Source: UBA7672 sp040398465
GTDB taxonomy: Bacteria; Pseudomonadota; Alphaproteobacteria; Caulobacterales; Hyphomonadaceae
DNA: 64,000 nt
Direction: 5' to 3'
Assembly (NCBI GenBank): GCA_040398465.1
Contig: JBBAUA010000002.1
Location: 156,524-220,523, forward strand
The position numbers and the translations under genes were made by a program. This document shows positions 43,385 through 51,011 of the stretch, piece by piece. The notes below the pieces were generated by a model, which searched no databases, had not been told where the DNA came from, and saw nothing but the letters and a program-made list of their open reading frames with translations. Positions within the stretch are counted from its first letter, which is position 1. Each line of letters opens with the position of its first letter.

Positions 43385-44139
43385 GTGCGCTGACGCTGGC
43401 TGTGCCGTCCAAGGGGCGGCTCAAGGAGCAGACCGAGGAGTTCTTCCGCGATGCTGGTTACGCCATCGCGCCGCTGGGTGGCGCGCGGGGATACCTGGCG
43501 CGCATCCCCGCGCTGCCAGAGATCGAGGTGCGGTTGCTGTCAGCGTCGGAGATCGCGTCGGGCGTGATCGCGGGCGACATCCATTGCGGTATCAGCGGCG
43601 AGGACCTGCTGCGCGAGCAGGCGGGCGATCTGGAGCGCGTGGCGCACCTGCTGGCGCCGCTGGGGTTCGGACGCGCCGATCTGGTCGTCGCGGCGCCGGC
43701 GAGCTGGCTGGATGTCGAGACGATGGCGGATGTCGACGACGTGGCGGCGCGGATGGAGGTGTCCACCGGCCGTAAGCTGCGGGTGGCGACCAAGTATGTG
43801 CGCTCGACCCGGCGGTTCTTCACCGAGGAGGGGGTCGGTCACTACCGCATCGTGGAGAGTGCGGGCGCCACGGAGGGCGCGCCGGCGGCGGGTGTCGCCG
43901 ATCTGGTGGTGGACATCACCACAACGGGGGCGACGCTGAAGGCGAACGGGCTAAAAATTCTCTCCGACGGCGTGATCCTCAGGAGCCAGGCGCAACTCGT
44001 CGCCTCGATGGACGCCGAATGGACGGACGCGGGACTTGGAGCGCTGGGCTCGCTGGTGTCAGCCTTCGAGATCCGGGCCGGTCTGCGCACCTCGCGTTTC
44101 GAGGATTTTGTGACAGCGCTGAACCATACGCGCGCGTGA
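43381..44139 (+). CDS. hisG: ATP phosphoribosyltransferase, short form
   Basis: First step of histidine synthesis: joins ATP and PRPP. The 252-residue protein is the short, HisZ-dependent type, without the C-terminal ACT-like histidine domain. Seen: AVPSKGRLKEQT at the N-terminus, CGISGEDLLREQ, RVATKYVRSTRRFF and the PRPP loop VDITTTGATLKANGLK. It is translationally coupled to hisZ. A 0.8 kb gene-free interval follows. Confidence 0.95.
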   Translation: MSALTLAVPSKGRLKEQTEEFFRDAGYAIAPLGGARGYLARIPALPEIEVRLLSASEIASGVIAGDIHCGISGEDLLREQAGDLERVAHLLAPLGFGRADLVVAAPASWLDVETMADVDDVAARMEVSTGRKLRVATKYVRSTRRFFTEEGVGHYRIVESAGATEGAPAAGVADLVVDITTTGATLKANGLKILSDGVILRSQAQLVASMDAEWTDAGLGALGSLVSAFEIRAGLRTSRFEDFVTALNHTRA

Positions 44140-44238
44140 TTGCGCTGCGAGGCGATTCTGTCCGGTATCAGATCGACTGATGTTTTGTTGCGCCTGCGAA
44201 GGCTGCGCCGGGGTTTTCGACCCCTGCAGGAGCCGATT

Positions 44239-44420
44239 CGTAACGGAACACGGCCATTTAATTCCAAGGAACGATAACGGGGATGTAAGATCGTTCTTGA
44301 CTCACCGTTACGTCTAGGTGATCTTCAATCCGAACTGCTTCGGCGGTTTGGCGTTTCGGGGAGGAAACGCTCGTATCAGACCCTTCTAGTGGCGGCGCGT
44401 TAATCGCGCCGCCCTTTTTC
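44239..44420 (+). ncRNA. Candidate structured small RNA with its own terminator
   Basis: No reading frame or known family explains this segment, but the plus strand folds into four ordered elements. One: CGTAACGG (44239-44246) with CCGTTACG (44305-44312), holding an inner stem GAACGAT (44269-44275) with ATCGTTC (44290-44296). Two: CCGAACTGC (44330-44338) with GCGGTTTGG (44343-44351) closed by a stable cTTCGg loop. Three: CGTTTC (44352-44357) with GAAACG (44364-44369), loop GGGGAG. Four: an intrinsic terminator at 44391-44420. The nearest upstream gene, hisG, ends 100 bases earlier, and no plus-strand gene follows, so it is not a leader. Exact 5' end unknown. It could also be the structured 3' end of the his transcript. 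Confidence 0.5.
44391..44420 (+). terminator. Rho-independent terminator of the small RNA candidate
   Basis: GGCGGCGCG (44391-44399) pairs perfectly with CGCGCCGCC (44405-44413) around TTAAT, followed by CTTTTTCTTT. A strong terminator 250 bases after hisG; it ends either the small RNA or a long his transcript. Confidence 0.9.
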
Positions 44421-44549
44421 TTTGTGCCGTTGGTCTCGGCGGATCTGAGAATTCCATAGCTCAGCTGTCTGGTCGATGAACGAACTCGTCCTGCAGGCGA
44501 GTTTTGGGCCGATCGGCGCAATAGGCGGCGCCCGGGTACCGGCGGGCCC

Positions 44550-44589
44550 GAAAAGAAGTCGGGACGGCCAGTTTCCTGACCGCCCCGAC
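44550..44589 (-). terminator. Minus-strand terminator without an assigned gene
   Basis: Read on the minus strand, GTCGGG-G-CGG-T-CAG pairs with CTG-G-CCG-T-CCCGAC over 14 positions (44558-44571 with 44576-44589; two G-U pairs) around a GAAA tetraloop, and TTCTTTT follows at 44551-44557. On the plus strand the two wobbles become mismatches, so the minus strand is the functional one. The nearest minus-strand gene, groEL, already has a terminator at 44898-44928. Confidence 0.75.
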
Positions 44590-44897
44590 GACCGGCATTA
44601 GAAGTTCTATTATATTGGCTCGCCCGGGGTCAGGATGGGCTCCAAATCGAACTTCTCGAATATCGATAAATGAATATTGATAATCATGCAATGAGTTCGG
44701 TTAGGCTGTGAGCCCGAACTTGTGTCGGGGCAAAATCTGGCATGGCTTGTCCCCAAAACGGGGCGTGGGGCAATGTCTTCCCTCTCGTGGCGGTAAGCTC
44801 CGCACCAGATTCTGCCGGAGTGCACGCACTCACACCATCCGCCCGGCGATACGAGCGGCCGTTCAAACGGTCGTGACAGGCAAGGACAGGCGCAGAA
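44590..44897. other. Gene-free interval with inverted repeats and an AT-rich patch
   Basis: No convincing gene. It holds an AT-rich stretch (about 44600-44695) unlike the surrounding GC-rich DNA, with TATTATAT and an imperfect palindrome TATCGATA-N6-TATTGATA (44661-44682). A hairpin AGTTCGG/CCGAACT (44694-44720) has GGCT/AGCC inside. GATTCTG (44808-44814) and CAGAATC (44893-44899) enclose two smaller hairpins (GAGTG/CACTC and GGCCG/CGGTC). Short frames on the minus strand (for example ending at 44610) show no family features. It may encode a minus-strand RNA ended by the terminator at 44550-44589. Confidence 0.4.
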
Positions 44898-44928
44898 TCG
44901 AAAAGGGCGGCCCGTGAGAGCCGCCCTT
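44898..44928 (-). terminator. groEL terminator
   Basis: AAGGGCGGC (44903-44911) pairs with GCCGCCCTT (44920-44928). On the minus strand the stem is followed by TTTTCGATTC. It begins about 30 bases past the groEL stop. Confidence 0.88.
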
Positions 44929-44956
44929 CCGATATTCTTCGAATGAGTCGCGTGGA

Positions 44957-46603
44957 CTAGAAGTCCATGCCGCCCATGTCCGGCATTCCGCCGCCGCCGC
45001 CATGGCTGTGGCCAGCATCTTTCTTCGGCGCGTCAGCGATCGCAGCTTCCGTCGTGATCAGCAGGCCGGCCACCGAAGCGGCGTTCTGCAGAGCAACGCG
45101 GACGACTTTCGCCGGATCGATGATGCCCATCTCGACCAGGTCGCCGTACTCTTCAGTCTGGGCGTTGAAGCCGAACGACTTCGAGCCTTTTTCCGAGCGG
45201 ATGCGGCCGACGACGAGCGAGCCTTCGACGCCTGCGTTTTCCGCGATCTGACGGATCGGAGCTTCGAGGGCCTTGCGGACGATATCGATGCCAGCTTGCT
45301 GGTCTTCGTTGTCGCCAACGGACTTGATGGCGAAAGCAGCGCGGAGGAGGGCGGTGCCGCCGCCGGCGACGATGCCTTCTTCGACAGCAGCGCGGGTGGC
45401 GTTGAGGGCGTCGTCAACGCGGTCCTTGCGCTCTTTCACTTCCACTTCCGTCGCGCCGCCGACCTTGATGACGGCAACGCCGCCAGCGAGCTTGGCGAGA
45501 CGCTCTTGCAGCTTCTCCTTGTCGTAGTCCGAGGTCGTCTCTTCGATCTGCTTGCGGATCTGGGAGATGCGGGCCTCGATCTCTTTCTTCTTGCCGCCAC
45601 CGTCGACGATGGTGGTGTTCTCTTTCGTTATCTGCACGCGCTTGGCCTTGCCGAGCATGTCGATCGTGACGTTCTCGAGCTTGATGCCGAGGTCTTCGGA
45701 GATGACCGTGCCGCCCGTGAGGATGGCGATGTCTTCCAGCATGGCCTTGCGGCGGTCGCCGAAGCCCGGGGCTTTGACGGCAGCGACTTTCAGGCCGCCG
45801 CGCAGCTTGTTCACGACGAGGGTCGCGAGAGCTTCGCCTTCAACGTCTTCCGAGATGATGATCAGCGGACGCGAGGTCTGGACGACCGACTCGAGCACCG
45901 GGAGAAGCGGCTGGAGCGAGCCCAGTTTTTTCTCGTGGAGCAGGATGAGAGCGTCGTCGAGGACGGCCTCCATCTTGTCGGCGTTGGTGATGAAGTAGGC
46001 CGAGAGATAGCCGCGGTCGAACTGCATGCCTTCGACGACTTCGAGCTTGGTCTCGATTTCCTTGGCTTCTTCGACGGTGATGACGCCTTCGTTGCCGACT
46101 TTCGCCATGGCTTCGGCGATCATCCGGCCGATTTCCATCTCGCCGTTCGCGGAGATGGCGCCGACCTGGGCGATCTCTTCGTTGGTCGTGATCTTCTTCG
46201 ACTGCTTCTTCAGGTTCTCGACGACTTCGAGAACGGCTCTCTCGACGCCGCGCTTGAGGTCCATCGGGTTCATTCCGGCGGCGACGCGCTTCAGGCCTTC
46301 GCGGACGATCGCTGCGGCGAGAACGGTTGCGGTGGTGGTGCCATCACCCGCGACGTCGTTGGCCTTGGAGGCCACTTCGCGGATCATCTGGGCGCCCATG
46401 TTCTCGAACTTGTCTGCAAGTTCGATTTCCTTGGCGACAGTGACGCCGTCCTTCGTGGTGCGCGGAGCGCCGAAGGATTTCTCGATGATGACGTTGCGGC
46501 CTTTCGGGCCGAGCGTGACTTTCACCGCGTTGGCGAGGATGTCGACGCCGCGCATCATGCGCTCACGGGCGTCGGAGGAGAATTGTACGTGCTTGGCTGC
46601 CAT
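44957..46603 (-). CDS. groEL: 60 kDa chaperonin GroEL
   Basis: Double-ring ATP-driven folding chamber in the cytoplasm. It is 548 residues: VTLGPKGRNVIIEKSFGAP at the equatorial N-terminus, the ATP-binding VAGDGTTTATVLA segment, DRGYLSAYF, the signature AAVEEGIVAGGGTALLR, and a C-terminal GGMPDMGGMDF tail of the Gly-Met type that hangs into the cavity. It lies downstream of groES with 51 bases between and shares its CIRCE-controlled promoter. Confidence 0.98.
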   Translation of the reverse strand: MAAKHVQFSSDARERMMRGVDILANAVKVTLGPKGRNVIIEKSFGAPRTTKDGVTVAKEIELADKFENMGAQMIREVASKANDVAGDGTTTATVLAAAIVREGLKRVAAGMNPMDLKRGVERAVLEVVENLKKQSKKITTNEEIAQVGAISANGEMEIGRMIAEAMAKVGNEGVITVEEAKEIETKLEVVEGMQFDRGYLSAYFITNADKMEAVLDDALILLHEKKLGSLQPLLPVLESVVQTSRPLIIISEDVEGEALATLVVNKLRGGLKVAAVKAPGFGDRRKAMLEDIAILTGGTVISEDLGIKLENVTIDMLGKAKRVQITKENTTIVDGGGKKKEIEARISQIRKQIEETTSDYDKEKLQERLAKLAGGVAVIKVGGATEVEVKERKDRVDDALNATRAAVEEGIVAGGGTALLRAAFAIKSVGDNEDQQAGIDIVRKALEAPIRQIAENAGVEGSLVVGRIRSEKGSKSFGFNAQTEEYGDLVEMGIIDPAKVVRVALQNAASVAGLLITTEAAIADAPKKDAGHSHGGGGGMPDMGGMDF

Positions 46604-46654
46604 GTGGCTTGTTCCTAGCTAGGTGGAATGGGGAAGGGCGAAGGGCCGGGTGGC

Positions 46655-46963
46655 CTACTTCTTCGCGGGAGCGGGCTTGTCGACGATGCCGAGGATGTCG
46701 CTCTCCTTCATGATGATGAGCTCCTCGCCATCGATGGTGACTTCCGAGCCCGACCATTTGCCGAACAGGACGCGGTCGCCGGCTTTCACGTCGAGCGGCG
46801 TGATCTTGCCGTCATCGCCGCGGGCGCCAGGGCCAACAGCGACGACTTTGCCTTCCTGGGGCTTTTCCTTGACGGTGTCGGGGATGATGATCCCGCCCTT
46901 GGTTTTCTCTTCTTCCTTGACGCGGCGAACAAGCACGCGGTCATGAAGCGGACGAAAGCTCAT
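46655..46963 (-). CDS. groES: 10 kDa co-chaperonin GroES
   Basis: Heptameric lid of GroEL. The 102-residue protein has FRPLHDRVLVRRVKEEEKTKGGI, with the mobile loop around IIPDTVKEKPQEG, and KAGDRVLFGKWSG. AGAGG lies seven bases before the ATG. Transcription is leftward into groEL. A degenerate CIRCE element lies 61-87 bases upstream of the start, which suggests HrcA control, as is known for alphaproteobacterial groESL. Confidence 0.98.
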   Translation of the reverse strand: MSFRPLHDRVLVRRVKEEEKTKGGIIIPDTVKEKPQEGKVVAVGPGARGDDGKITPLDVKAGDRVLFGKWSGSEVTIDGEELIIMKESDILGIVDKPAPAKK

Positions 46964-47023
46964 GATTTGCCTCTGTTTTTTCTGGTTCGGACCACCCCCC
47001 TGGGCGGCCCTGCAACATGTCTG

Positions 47024-47050
47024 CTAGCAGTCTCACACATTGAGTGCCAG
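47024..47050. promoter_or_regulatory. CIRCE-like HrcA operator of groES-groEL
   Basis: CTAGCAGTC (47024-47032), nine bases, GAGTGCCAG (47042-47050). The CIRCE consensus is TTAGCACTC-N9-GAGTGCTAA; each half-site has two mismatches and the spacing is exact. It is in the expected place upstream of groES. hrcA itself is not in this window. Confidence 0.8.
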
Positions 47051-47226
47051 AGACGCGCTGCAGTTATGGCGGGCTGGGCAAGGTGTCAAGGGTCGCCCCG
47101 CGGCGCGCTTGGCCCGGAATCCTGATGGAAGGGCGAGACCCCGCCGCTAGGCCGTCATCAGGCGAAGTAACTATGCAGCCGGAGCCGCGCGAAGCGGCCA
47201 AGCGGGCGGCGGCGGGCCCGCGAGGG

Positions 47227-48825
47227 CTACTCCGCCGCCTTGGTCCCGCTGGCTTCGTTCTGGGCGGCGATCTCGGCGGCGAGTTTCTGGACGGCGCCGA
47301 TGTCCATCTTGCCGGTGCCAAGAACGGGGATGGCGCTGACCTGGAAGATCTTGCGGGGCAGGGACAACTCGTTGACGCCGTGGTCCTGGGCCCAGCGCTG
47401 GAGGTCGCCGCGTTCAGCCTTGGGATAGGTCGTGAGGAGGACGATTTGTTCGCCCTTGCGTTTGTCGGGAAGGACGGCGGCGGCGTGTTCGTGCTCGCGC
47501 CACAGGCTTGAGGCGCAGTTCTCGGCGACGGCGAGCGAGACCATTTCGCCGCCGATCTTGGCGAAGCGCTTTAGCCGGCCCTTGATAGCGAGATAGCCGT
47601 CCTCGTCGGGACTGACGATGTCGCCGGTGTCGTGCCAGCCGCCCGCCGGGGGCTGCAGCTGGCCAGGTTTTGCTGCGGAGAGGTAGCCCGTCATGACATT
47701 TGGCCCGCGGACGAGCATGCGGCCGCCATGGTCGATGCCGGGAACGGGTTCGAACCTGACTTCCATGCCCGGCAGGACCCGGCCGACCGTGCCGGGGCGA
47801 TTGTTGCCGGGCTGGTTCACAGCGATGACGGGCGAGGCTTCGGTCGCGCCATAGCCTTCGAGCAGCTCGACGTTGAAACGACGCTTCACCAGCTGCCGCG
47901 TCTCGTCACGAACGCGCTCGGCGCCGCAGACCGCGAAGCGCAGCTTGCCCAGCTCGTTTCCTGTGCAGGCACGGATGTACTGGTTGAGGAAGGTGTCCGT
48001 GGCGAAGAGGATGGTTGCGCCGGTCTCCTCGACGCGCTTGGGAATGATCTTCGTCTGGAGCGGTGAGGGGTGGAGGACGGACTTCATGCCGCTGAGCAGG
48101 GGAAGTAGCGCGCCTGCCGTCAGCCCGAAGCAGTGGAAAGTCGGAAGCGGATTGTAGAGCACGTCATCGAGGCCGAGCGCTTCGGGGACGTGGGCGAGGA
48201 TCTGGTGGACGTTGGCGACGATGTTGCGGTGGGAGAGTACGACACCCTTGGGGTCGCCTTCGGTGCCTGAGGTGAAGAGGATCACCGCGGCGGAGTCTGG
48301 ATCGACGTTGGGGGCGAAGGCCCATGGCGTGACCGGGCCGAGGGCGCCAGCGGCTTTCTGCCCGATGCCGAGCGAGGCGCGGACGTCTTCCAGATAGACG
48401 AACTCCGCGTCGGACTTCAGTTCGCCCATCAGGCCTTCGAGTTCGGCCTTCTCGATGAAGGCATGGGCGGTGACGATCTTCTTCACCTGGCCCGCCTTGA
48501 GGGCGGCGCGGATGTTGCGGGCGCCGGCGCTGAAATTGATCATGGCGGGGACGCGGCCATAGGCGCTGAGCGCAAAGAAGGAGATCACCCCGCCGGCGCC
48601 CGTAGGCAGCATCACGCCGATCGCCTCGCCGCGGCGAGCATGCTTCTTGAGGGCGGAGCCAAGCGCAAAGGCGGCGCGGACGATGTCGTCATAGGTGAGC
48701 TTCCGGTCATCGGCATCATGCAGGATGACCTTCTTGCCCCCATACTCCTTGCGGGCGGCCAGCAGAGCGGAAAAGACGCTGGTATCTGCATGGCGTGGAT
48801 CGTAGGCCGAGCGTAGTGACGCCAT
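47227..48825 (-). CDS. Acyl-[acyl-carrier-protein] ligase / AMP-dependent synthetase
   Basis: Adenylate-forming enzyme of 532 residues, most like the synthetase half of Aas-type acyl-ACP ligases. The P-loop ILFTSGTEGDPKGVVLSHRNI, YGATEASPVIAVN and GWHDTGDIVSPDEDGYLAIKGRLKRFAKIGGEMVSL (shown in part) are intact; the C-terminal catalytic Lys region follows. It has no acyltransferase half. The start at 48825 (MASLRSAYDP) is preferred because AGGGAGGATT precedes it; an upstream start adds 31 charged residues. Substrate (fatty acid to ACP or CoA) cannot be settled from sequence. It is divergent from lipA. Confidence 0.85.
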   Translation of the reverse strand: MASLRSAYDPRHADTSVFSALLAARKEYGGKKVILHDADDRKLTYDDIVRAAFALGSALKKHARRGEAIGVMLPTGAGGVISFFALSAYGRVPAMINFSAGARNIRAALKAGQVKKIVTAHAFIEKAELEGLMGELKSDAEFVYLEDVRASLGIGQKAAGALGPVTPWAFAPNVDPDSAAVILFTSGTEGDPKGVVLSHRNIVANVHQILAHVPEALGLDDVLYNPLPTFHCFGLTAGALLPLLSGMKSVLHPSPLQTKIIPKRVEETGATILFATDTFLNQYIRACTGNELGKLRFAVCGAERVRDETRQLVKRRFNVELLEGYGATEASPVIAVNQPGNNRPGTVGRVLPGMEVRFEPVPGIDHGGRMLVRGPNVMTGYLSAAKPGQLQPPAGGWHDTGDIVSPDEDGYLAIKGRLKRFAKIGGEMVSLAVAENCASSLWREHEHAAAVLPDKRKGEQIVLLTTYPKAERGDLQRWAQDHGVNELSLPRKIFQVSAIPVLGTGKMDIGAVQKLAAEIAAQNEASGTKAAE

Positions 48826-48967
48826 CAGAAAATCCTCCCTCTGGCGCCCGCGGCGCTCTTTGTGTCTTTCGAGTAACATACCGCTTGGCGCATAAAGCAC
48901 AAATGCGGAAAGCTGCACGCGGTAACGGCCATTTCGCTGGTGCGGAATTCAGGATAACAGGCGGATC

Positions 48968-49930
48968 ATGCCTACGCTGGTGAACAACAAAGACGGTGCT
49001 GAACGCCCGCGGCATCCTGAAAAACAGGGGCGCGAGGATACGCCCCTGTTGCGGAAACCATCATGGATTCGGGTGAAGGCGCCGACGAGTGAGGGGTATT
49101 TCGAGACCCAGCGCATCGTGCGGGAGGCGAATCTCGTCACGGTCTGCGAGGAGGCCGGGTGCCCCAATATAGGTGAGTGCTGGACCAAGAAGCACGCCAC
49201 GCTGATGATCATGGGCGACACGTGCACACGCGCCTGCTCGTTCTGCAATGTGCGGACGGGCATGCCCGGGCCGCTGGATTCGGACGAGCCGCGGCGCGTC
49301 GGCGAGACGGTGGCGAAGATGGGCCTTGGCCACGTCGTCATCACTTCGGTTGACCGTGATGACCTTGCCGATGGCGGGGCGCAGCATTTTGCGGAGGTTT
49401 TGAAGGCGATCCGCCTTGCAGCTCCGAAGGCGACCATCGAGATCCTGACGCCGGACTTTCTCCGGAAGGGGGATGCGGCGAACATCGTGATCGATGCCAA
49501 GCCGGACGTGTTCAACCACAATCTCGAGACAGTGCCGCGCCTGTACCTGACTATCAGGCCAGGATCCCGGTACTACCATTCGCTGCGCCTGCTGGAGCGG
49601 GTGAAGGAACGTGATCCTTCGCAGTTCACCAAGTCGGGGCTGATGGTTGGGCTGGGTGAGGCGAAGGAAGAAGTGATGCAGGTGATGGACGACATGCGCT
49701 CCGCCGGCGTCGATTTCCTGACGATAGGGCAATACCTGCAGCCGACGCGCAAGCATGCGGCGGTGGAGCGCTTCGTGACGCCGGAAGAGTTTGCGACGTA
49801 CGAGACGATCGCTAAATCGAAGGGATTCCTGCTGGTATCTGCGAGCCCGCTGACGCGTTCGAGCTATCATGCGGACGAGGATTTCGCGAAGCTGCGCGCG
49901 GCGCGCGAGGCGCAGCTGTCCGGACGCTAG
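48968..49930 (+). CDS. lipA: Lipoyl synthase
   Basis: Radical-SAM enzyme that inserts two sulfurs into octanoyl-lipoyl domains of pyruvate and 2-oxoglutarate dehydrogenase. The 320-residue protein has both cluster motifs: the auxiliary CEEAGCPNIGEC and the radical-SAM CTRACSFC, plus VGLGEAKEEV and the C-terminal RSSYHADEDF Ser-cluster ligand region. The start is an ATG at 48968. coq10 follows after one base. Confidence 0.97.
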   Translation: MPTLVNNKDGAERPRHPEKQGREDTPLLRKPSWIRVKAPTSEGYFETQRIVREANLVTVCEEAGCPNIGECWTKKHATLMIMGDTCTRACSFCNVRTGMPGPLDSDEPRRVGETVAKMGLGHVVITSVDRDDLADGGAQHFAEVLKAIRLAAPKATIEILTPDFLRKGDAANIVIDAKPDVFNHNLETVPRLYLTIRPGSRYYHSLRLLERVKERDPSQFTKSGLMVGLGEAKEEVMQVMDDMRSAGVDFLTIGQYLQPTRKHAAVERFVTPEEFATYETIAKSKGFLLVSASPLTRSSYHADEDFAKLRAAREAQLSGR

Positions 49931-49931
49931 C

Positions 49932-50384
49932 TTGAGCACCCATCGCGAAACGCTGGACCTGCCTTACCGGCCGGAGGATCTGTTCGATCTGGCCGCCGAC
50001 GTCGGGCGCTATCCGGAATTCATCAGCTGGATACAGGCGTTGAAGGTGATCAGCGAGGAAGAGACGCCCGCGCGCGAGCAGTGCAGGGCGGAGGTCACTG
50101 TCGGCTTCAAGGGGTTTCGCGAGACGTTCGTGACCGATGTCGATGCGCGCAAGAGCGACATGGCGATCGATGTGTCGCTGGTGCGCGGGCCGTTCAGGAA
50201 GCTGTCGAACACGTGGCGGTTCAAGCCTGGGCCGAAGGGCGCGCGAGTGGAGTTCGTGATTGCGTTCGAGTTTCGAAATTTCGTCCTGCAGGCCTTGGCG
50301 GATGTGAACAAGGCTTATGCGGTGAGGCGCGTGATAGATGCGTTCGTCGCGGAGGCTGGGCGGCGGTATCAGCGGGTGGGCTAA
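49932..50384 (+). CDS. Coenzyme Q-binding protein COQ10 (START domain)
   Basis: Predicted ubiquinone carrier that supports respiration. It is 150 residues, a single START/polyketide-cyclase-like domain: ETLDLPYRPEDLFDLAADVGRYPEF at the N-terminus and a long C-terminal helix (VNKAYAVRRVIDAFVAEAGRRY). The likely start is TTG at 49932, one base after the lipA stop, because upstream residues belong to the lipA overlap and lack homology. lipA-coq10 is a fixed alphaproteobacterial pair. Confidence 0.87.
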   Translation: MSTHRETLDLPYRPEDLFDLAADVGRYPEFISWIQALKVISEEETPAREQCRAEVTVGFKGFRETFVTDVDARKSDMAIDVSLVRGPFRKLSNTWRFKPGPKGARVEFVIAFEFRNFVLQALADVNKAYAVRRVIDAFVAEAGRRYQRVG

Positions 50385-50426
50385 CAGCTTGGCGTGCTCG
50401 TCACACGTTCGCTGGATGACGCCGCG

Positions 50427-51011
50427 CTAGTTGTTCCCGCCAGGTGTTGCGCCGGGGTCCGCGTCAGGGATCACGGCGTCGCGTGGGGTGACGTCGGAGT
50501 TGAGGGGGACTGGCAGGCGCGAGTCGGGTGTCTGGTCTGACGGGCTTGGCGCAGCGGCGCGGGGCTGGGTGAGTTTCGGATCGGGGCCGCATGAGGCCAG
50601 GGTCCAGTTGCCGCCTTCGGCGCGCGTGACGCGGCAGAGGGCGTTGGTTGTCTGGTCGCCGGTCTTCACCGCTGTGCGAACGAGGGCGCCTTCGGCGTCG
50701 TAGCGCGGGCGGTGGAAGGTGAGGCGGTTCATCCCGGCGGTCGCGGTCTCGCCCTCGGGGCCTGCAATCTCGACGACATTGAAGCCGGCGGCCTTCCAGT
50801 CGCAGCCGGGGCGCCACGGCGCATCCTCGCCATTAAGCGTGATCGTCATCTGCGGATCGTCGGCGCTGAGCTTGTACTGTTCACGGCCGACGGCGCTGAT
50901 CAGCGCGCAATCGTCTGTGACGAAGGCTGCCTCCTTGGGCGGAACGGCTTCGGGCGCGCTTTCGCAACCTGCGAGCGCCAGAAGACCAGTCGCCAGAAAC
51001 AGTCTTTTCAT
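50427..51011 (-). CDS. Cys-rich lipoprotein, paralogue A
   Basis: It is 194 residues with a lipobox (KRLFLATGLLALAGC). The core has four spaced Cys (DDCALISAVGREQYKL, WRPGCDWKAAGF, NALCRVT, LASCGP) that line up with those of the next gene (DCAVVAALAKEHYKF, WTPRCDFGAHGF, YECGL, VGECKT). It then has a Pro/Asp-rich tail of about 45 residues. The start at 51011 is chosen for the signal peptide; an upstream start overlaps the neighbour. No family recognised. Probably secreted and disulfide-bonded. Confidence 0.7.
   Translation of the reverse strand: MKRLFLATGLLALAGCESAPEAVPPKEAAFVTDDCALISAVGREQYKLSADDPQMTITLNGEDAPWRPGCDWKAAGFNVVEIAGPEGETATAGMNRLTFHRPRYDAEGALVRTAVKTGDQTTNALCRVTRAEGGNWTLASCGPDPKLTQPRAAAPSPSDQTPDSRLPVPLNSDVTPRDAVIPDADPGATPGGNN

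Noticed and set aside
44358..44366. GGGGAGGAA, similar to the conserved GAGGAAAGTCC region of RNase P RNA
   Set aside because: The neighbouring bases do not continue the RNase P core and the transcript would be far too short.
44461..44691. 76-codon minus-strand frame in the hisG-groEL interval
   Set aside because: It runs straight through the strong minus-strand terminator at 44550-44589 and resembles nothing known.
44867..44876. GTTCAAA-like loop resembling a tRNA T-arm near 44860-44875
   Set aside because: The stem does not pair in register with a seven-base T-loop and there is no acceptor or CCA.
45002..46618. 538-codon plus-strand frame opposite groEL
   Set aside because: Long open frames opposite groEL are a well-known artefact of its codon bias; no family features or ribosome-binding site.
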